Shown here: piece after piece, positions 4,986-7,487 of the stretch
How the letters are laid out: every line of letters starts with the position of its first letter
Numbering within the stretch: position 1 is the first letter of the stretch
NCBI GenBank assembly: GCA_050300875.1
Contig: JBNKYL010000195.1
Span: 1-7,487, forward strand
Direction: 5' to 3'
From: CBDCFL01 sp050300875
GTDB taxonomy: Bacteria; Pseudomonadota; Alphaproteobacteria; Rhodobacterales; Rhodobacteraceae
DNA length: 7,487 nucleotides
Translations under genes and position numbers: made by a program
Notes under the pieces: model-generated
The model's input: only the letters and a program-made list of their open reading frames with translations
Told to the model about the DNA's origin: nothing
Databases searched by the model: none

Positions 4986-5506
4986 CGGGTCACCATTTTT
5001 TGGTTCCGTCGCCCCCACCATGCGACGAACGCTAGTAAAAGAACAACGGCCACGGCTGTGAACTTCAGGATCGTCACGAAACTCACCCAAAGTGGCGTTT
5101 GCCCGATGGGCGGATAAAGAACCCAGCCCGGCAGGAGCCATGGGTCGAGCATTGCGAGTAGGGTCATGTTTTCTGTCAGGTCCAACACCATGAACGCAAC
5201 TGCTGCCGCAATGGCCAATGCGCGGCGGCGTCCGATTTGCCAGAAAGCGGCCAGAACGGCCCAAAGGCCGAAGGCGGCGATGAAACAGCTGTCGACATAG
5301 ACGACCATTGCACGCCAAGCTGGGCGGCCTTCATCGCCCAGCGCGCCAAAGAAGTTCGTGATCGTTGCTTCGGAATACGTGGTCACGATTAGCTGCGGGT
5401 CGCGCACGCCCAACGGCGCATCAGCCAGCAGCCGTGCATCGGTGACAGACATGAAACCCAACAAGGCCGCGGCCAGAAAGAAACTTATCCAGCGCGCCAC
5501 TGCCAT
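4982..5506 (-). CDS. Four-helix integral membrane protein, unknown function
   Basis: The 174-aa product has four hydrophobic segments (about residues 5-24, 68-90, 95-118 and 137-162). A soluble loop of about 40 residues lies between the first and second, and a basic tail (GRRNQKMVTR) should face the cytoplasm. Polar residues sit in or next to the helices (YVDSCF near 70-75; LDLTEN near 108-113), as in transporters or membrane enzymes, but I recognise no family. The ATG at 5504-5506 lies two bases past the aroA stop with no clear ribosome site, which suggests translation coupled to aroA. Its stop overlaps the start of the 74-aa gene. As I recall, aroA is normally followed directly by cmk in Rhodobacterales, so this and the 74-aa gene look like an insertion into that operon. 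Confidence 0.75.
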   Translation of the reverse strand: MAVARWISFFLAAALLGFMSVTDARLLADAPLGVRDPQLIVTTYSEATITNFFGALGDEGRPAWRAMVVYVDSCFIAAFGLWAVLAAFWQIGRRRALAIAAAVAFMVLDLTENMTLLAMLDPWLLPGWVLYPPIGQTPLWVSFVTILKFTAVAVVLLLAFVAWWGRRNQKMVTR

Positions 5507-5508
5507 GG

Positions 5509-6861
5509 TCAGCGATTGTCCCGCACCAGCTGCGCGCCCAGCCCCGACATGAGCGGCTCAAAAACCGGGAAACTGGTGGCAATCGGCCCACCATCGTCGA
5601 TGCCCACCGGTTTCTGGGCGGCCATGCCCAGCACCATGAAGGACATGGCGATACGGTGATCCAGCCGTGCCTCGGCGGTGCCGCCACCGGGCACGCCGCC
5701 TGCGCCCATACCATGCACGATCAGCGTGTCTTCGTCTTCTTCGACGGTCACGCCATTGGCTTCCAGCCCGCGCGCCATCGCGTCAATGCGGTCGCTTTCC
5801 TTGACGCGCAATTCCTTGACGCCGCGCATCACCGTCGCGCCGGTGGCGTTGGCGGCGACCACGGACAGGATCGGAAATTCGTCGATCATCGACGCGGCGC
5901 GTTCGGGCGGGACTTCGACGCCCTTCAGGTCACCCGAAAACTTCACGCGCAGATCGGCGACCGGTTCGCCGCCTTCTTCGCGTTCGTTTTCAAAGGCGAT
6001 GTCGGCGCCCATTTCGACAAGCGTGATGTAAAGCCCGTTGCGAGTCGGGTTCTGGCTGACACCGGGCACGGTGACCTCAGACCCTTCGACGATCAGCGCG
6101 GCACAGGTCGGGAAACCGGCCGATGACGGGTCGCGCGGAACGGCGACGGTTTGCGGTCTCAGTTCGGGTTGTCCGGTCAATGTGATGACGCGGCCTTCGG
6201 ACGTGACGTCCACCGATATGTTCGCCCCGAAGCCTGCCAGCATACGTTCGGTATGGTCGCGGGTGGCTTCCTTTTCGATCACGACCGTCTGGCCCGGCGC
6301 ATTCAGTCCCGCCAACAGCACCGCCGATTTCACTTGCGCCGATGGCATCGGCACGGTGTAGGTGACAGGCACAGGGTCTGCGGCGCCAATAATGGTCATC
6401 GGCAAGCGCCCACCCGAACGGCCATAGGCCCGCGCGCCGAACAGCGCCATCGGGTCGGTGATCCGCGCCATCGGGCGCGACCGGAGCGAGGCATCGCCGG
6501 TAAACGTTGTGGAGATAGGCGACGTTGCCATCGCACCCATCACCAACCGCACGCCAGTGCCGGAATTGCCGTAGTCGATGACGTTTTCAGGTTCGGCAAA
6601 GCCGCCGACGCCGACGCCATGGACCGACCAACTGCCGTCCCCATGATCGGTCACCTCCGCGCCAAAGGCACGCATGGCGGTTGCGGTGTCCAGTACGTCC
6701 TGGCCTTCCAACAGGCCGGATATGCTGGTTTCACCTACGCTTAGCGCGCCCAGGATCAGCGACCGATGGCTGATGGATTTGTCGCCGGGTACCCGGGCCT
6801 CGCCTTTCAGCGGACCGCAAGGGCGCGAGGTCATCGGGATCGGTTCACCGTGGCTGGACAT
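5509..6861 (-). CDS. aroA: 3-phosphoshikimate 1-carboxyvinyltransferase (EPSP synthase), class II type
   Basis: AroA transfers the enolpyruvyl group of PEP to shikimate-3-phosphate, the sixth step of the cytoplasmic shikimate pathway and the target of glyphosate. The 450-aa product shows VPGDKSISHR (24-33), NSGTG (99-103) in the PEP region, GDASL...RPM (122-131), SAQVK (174-178), RDHTE (201-205), NPTR (271-274), SMIDEFP with the catalytic Asp (324-330), LRVKESDR (351-358) and LDHRIAMS (400-407). The set GDK, SAQ-x-K, R-x-H-x-E and N-x-T-R defines class II enzymes such as Agrobacterium CP4. Residue 101 is Gly, whereas glyphosate-tolerant CP4 has Ala at the matching position (100). The start is the ATG at 6859-6861, with a GGAG site five bases upstream and the MSSHG...PMTSRP beginning seen in relatives. 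A longer frame starting at GTG (6901-6903) has no such support. It heads a compact operon with two unknown genes and cmk. Confidence 0.97.
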   Translation of the reverse strand: MSSHGEPIPMTSRPCGPLKGEARVPGDKSISHRSLILGALSVGETSISGLLEGQDVLDTATAMRAFGAEVTDHGDGSWSVHGVGVGGFAEPENVIDYGNSGTGVRLVMGAMATSPISTTFTGDASLRSRPMARITDPMALFGARAYGRSGGRLPMTIIGAADPVPVTYTVPMPSAQVKSAVLLAGLNAPGQTVVIEKEATRDHTERMLAGFGANISVDVTSEGRVITLTGQPELRPQTVAVPRDPSSAGFPTCAALIVEGSEVTVPGVSQNPTRNGLYITLVEMGADIAFENEREEGGEPVADLRVKFSGDLKGVEVPPERAASMIDEFPILSVVAANATGATVMRGVKELRVKESDRIDAMARGLEANGVTVEEDEDTLIVHGMGAGGVPGGGTAEARLDHRIAMSFMVLGMAAQKPVGIDDGGPIATSFPVFEPLMSGLGAQLVRDNR

Positions 6862-6887
6862 ATTGGCTCCGAAGATGGTTTCCGGTG

Positions 6888-6916
6888 CTGATAGCGCAAG
6901 CACATTCCGGGGCCAA
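6888..6916 (-). promoter_or_regulatory. Candidate promoter of the aroA-cmk operon
   Basis: On the minus strand TTGGCC (6911-6916) and TATCAG (6888-6893) are 17 bases apart, each matching consensus at four of six positions. Transcription would start near 6881, leaving about 20 bases of leader including the GGAG site of aroA. The match is modest, and transcription may also come through from trmB, because I see no terminator in the 82-base gap. Confidence 0.4.
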
Positions 6917-6943
6917 GCGACTTCGCCATTGCCGGGCTGGCGT

Positions 6944-7487
6944 TTAGCCTGCGCGCCTGAAGGTCAAGTAGTGCGGTGTCCGGCCTTCGCGCAGTGCCTT
7001 CTGCTCATAGCGCGTGGGAATCCAGTCGTCCCAGGGTTCGCGCCAGTCCTTCGGGCGTTCAGCCAGCCAGTCGAACCCGGCGCGCGGGACCTCCTGCAAG
7101 CTTTGTCGGATGTAATCGGGTATATCGGTGGCCACGCGCAGGATCGCGCCGGGGGCCATAACGCGGGCCAGCGGGTTCAAATGTTCTGGCGTCACGAAAC
7201 GGCGACGGTGGTGGCGTTTCTTGGGCCACGGGTCGGGATACAAAAGGAAGGCGCGGGCGATGCTGGCATCGGGAAGAACGTCAAACAGGTCGCGCGCATC
7301 GCCGGGATGGACCGCGATATTGTCCACGCCTGCAGCGCGGATCTTGCCCAGCAACATTGCGACGGCGTTGATGAAGGGTTCGCAGCCGATGATCGCGACT
7401 TCGGGGTTGGTGGCCGCCTGATGAACAAGATGTTCGCCCCCGCCAAAGCCAATTTCCAACCACACCGGGCGATCGCCAAACCTTGAG
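6944..7487 (-). CDS. trmB: tRNA (guanine-N7-)-methyltransferase, 5' end outside window
   Basis: TrmB uses S-adenosylmethionine to methylate N7 of G46 in the variable loop of tRNAs. About 180 residues are visible and the frame stays open to the window edge. An internal GTG at 7463-7465 is only the Val of RPVWLEIGFGGG, not a start. The LEIGFGGGEH stretch is SAM-binding motif I. GCEP (acidic residue after strand 2) and HPGDARD follow, then the family hallmark LLYPDPWPKKRHHRRR, and a C-terminal RYEQKALREGRTPHYLTFRR stretch that matches TrmB endings. Perhaps 50-60 N-terminal residues are missing, judged from the usual length of about 230-240. It is followed by aroA after 82 bases; shared transcription cannot be excluded. 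Confidence 0.96.
   Translation of the reverse strand, partial: SRFGDRPVWLEIGFGGGEHLVHQAATNPEVAIIGCEPFINAVAMLLGKIRAAGVDNIAVHPGDARDLFDVLPDASIARAFLLYPDPWPKKRHHRRRFVTPEHLNPLARVMAPGAILRVATDIPDYIRQSLQEVPRAGFDWLAERPKDWREPWDDWIPTRYEQKALREGRTPHYLTFRRAG

Noticed and set aside
4986..5318. A longer 185-aa reading of the 74-aa gene, starting at 5318
   Set aside because: The extra residues overlap the four-helix membrane protein gene in another frame and look like shadow sequence. The ATGA overlap and ribosome site at 4983-4985 fix the shorter start.
5656..6126. Long plus-strand frames antisense to aroA (also 6151-6744 and 6674-7486)
   Set aside because: They are antisense shadows of AroA and TrmB, with His/Arg/Gly-rich composition and no domain patterns.
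6862..6903. A GTG start giving AroA 14 extra residues
   Set aside because: The ATG at 6859-6861 has a good GGAG site and matches the usual family N-terminus. The extension would also overlap the candidate promoter.

Overview
The window looks like chromosomal DNA from an alphaproteobacterium of the order Rhodobacterales (Roseobacter/Rhodobacter type). It is GC-rich. The gene order trmB - aroA - cmk - rpsA - ihfB - lapA - trpF and the S1, IHF-beta and AroA sequences fit that group. Placement below order level is not attempted. Every supported gene lies on the minus strand, so the operons read from high to low coordinates. I see no tRNA, rRNA, CRISPR array, transposase, integrase or attachment site. 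This is mostly a housekeeping region, and I do not see a complete new multi-gene system in it.

Layout in transcription order. (1) 7487-6944: trmB (tRNA m7G46 methyltransferase), whose 5' end lies outside the window. (2) 6861-4159: a compact run of aroA (class II EPSP synthase), a four-helix membrane protein of unknown function (174 aa), a 74-aa soluble protein of unknown function, and cmk (cytidylate kinase). The junctions are a 2-base gap and two 4-base ATGA overlaps, which suggests one translationally coupled mRNA. (3) 4158-3662: a gene-free stretch of about 500 bases. It holds several hairpins, a good promoter (TTGCCA-17-TATAGG) and a structured rpsA leader with a terminator-like stem-loop. 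(4) 3661-1979: rpsA with six S1 domains, closed by a strong intrinsic terminator. (5) 1912-982: a promoter just past that terminator, then a 64-aa two-helix protein overlapping (ATGA) a DUF4386-type membrane protein. (6) 981-716: a gap with inverted repeats and a candidate ihfB promoter. (7) 715-1: ihfB, lapA and the first codons of trpF.

The housekeeping genes serve tRNA modification, aromatic amino acid synthesis, nucleotide phosphorylation, translation initiation, nucleoid architecture and the cell envelope. As I recall the order, aroA-cmk and rpsA-ihfB are usually direct neighbours in this group. The two pairs of unknown genes (174 aa + 74 aa; 64 aa + DUF4386) therefore look like lineage-specific additions.

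Points most worth a second look: trpF has no standard start codon and appears to begin at ACG; the rpsA leader folds into a hairpin-within-helix between promoter and gene; AroA carries all class II motifs but has Gly where the glyphosate-tolerant CP4 enzyme has Ala; and the 64-aa/DUF4386 promoter has an inverted repeat filling its -35/-10 spacer.
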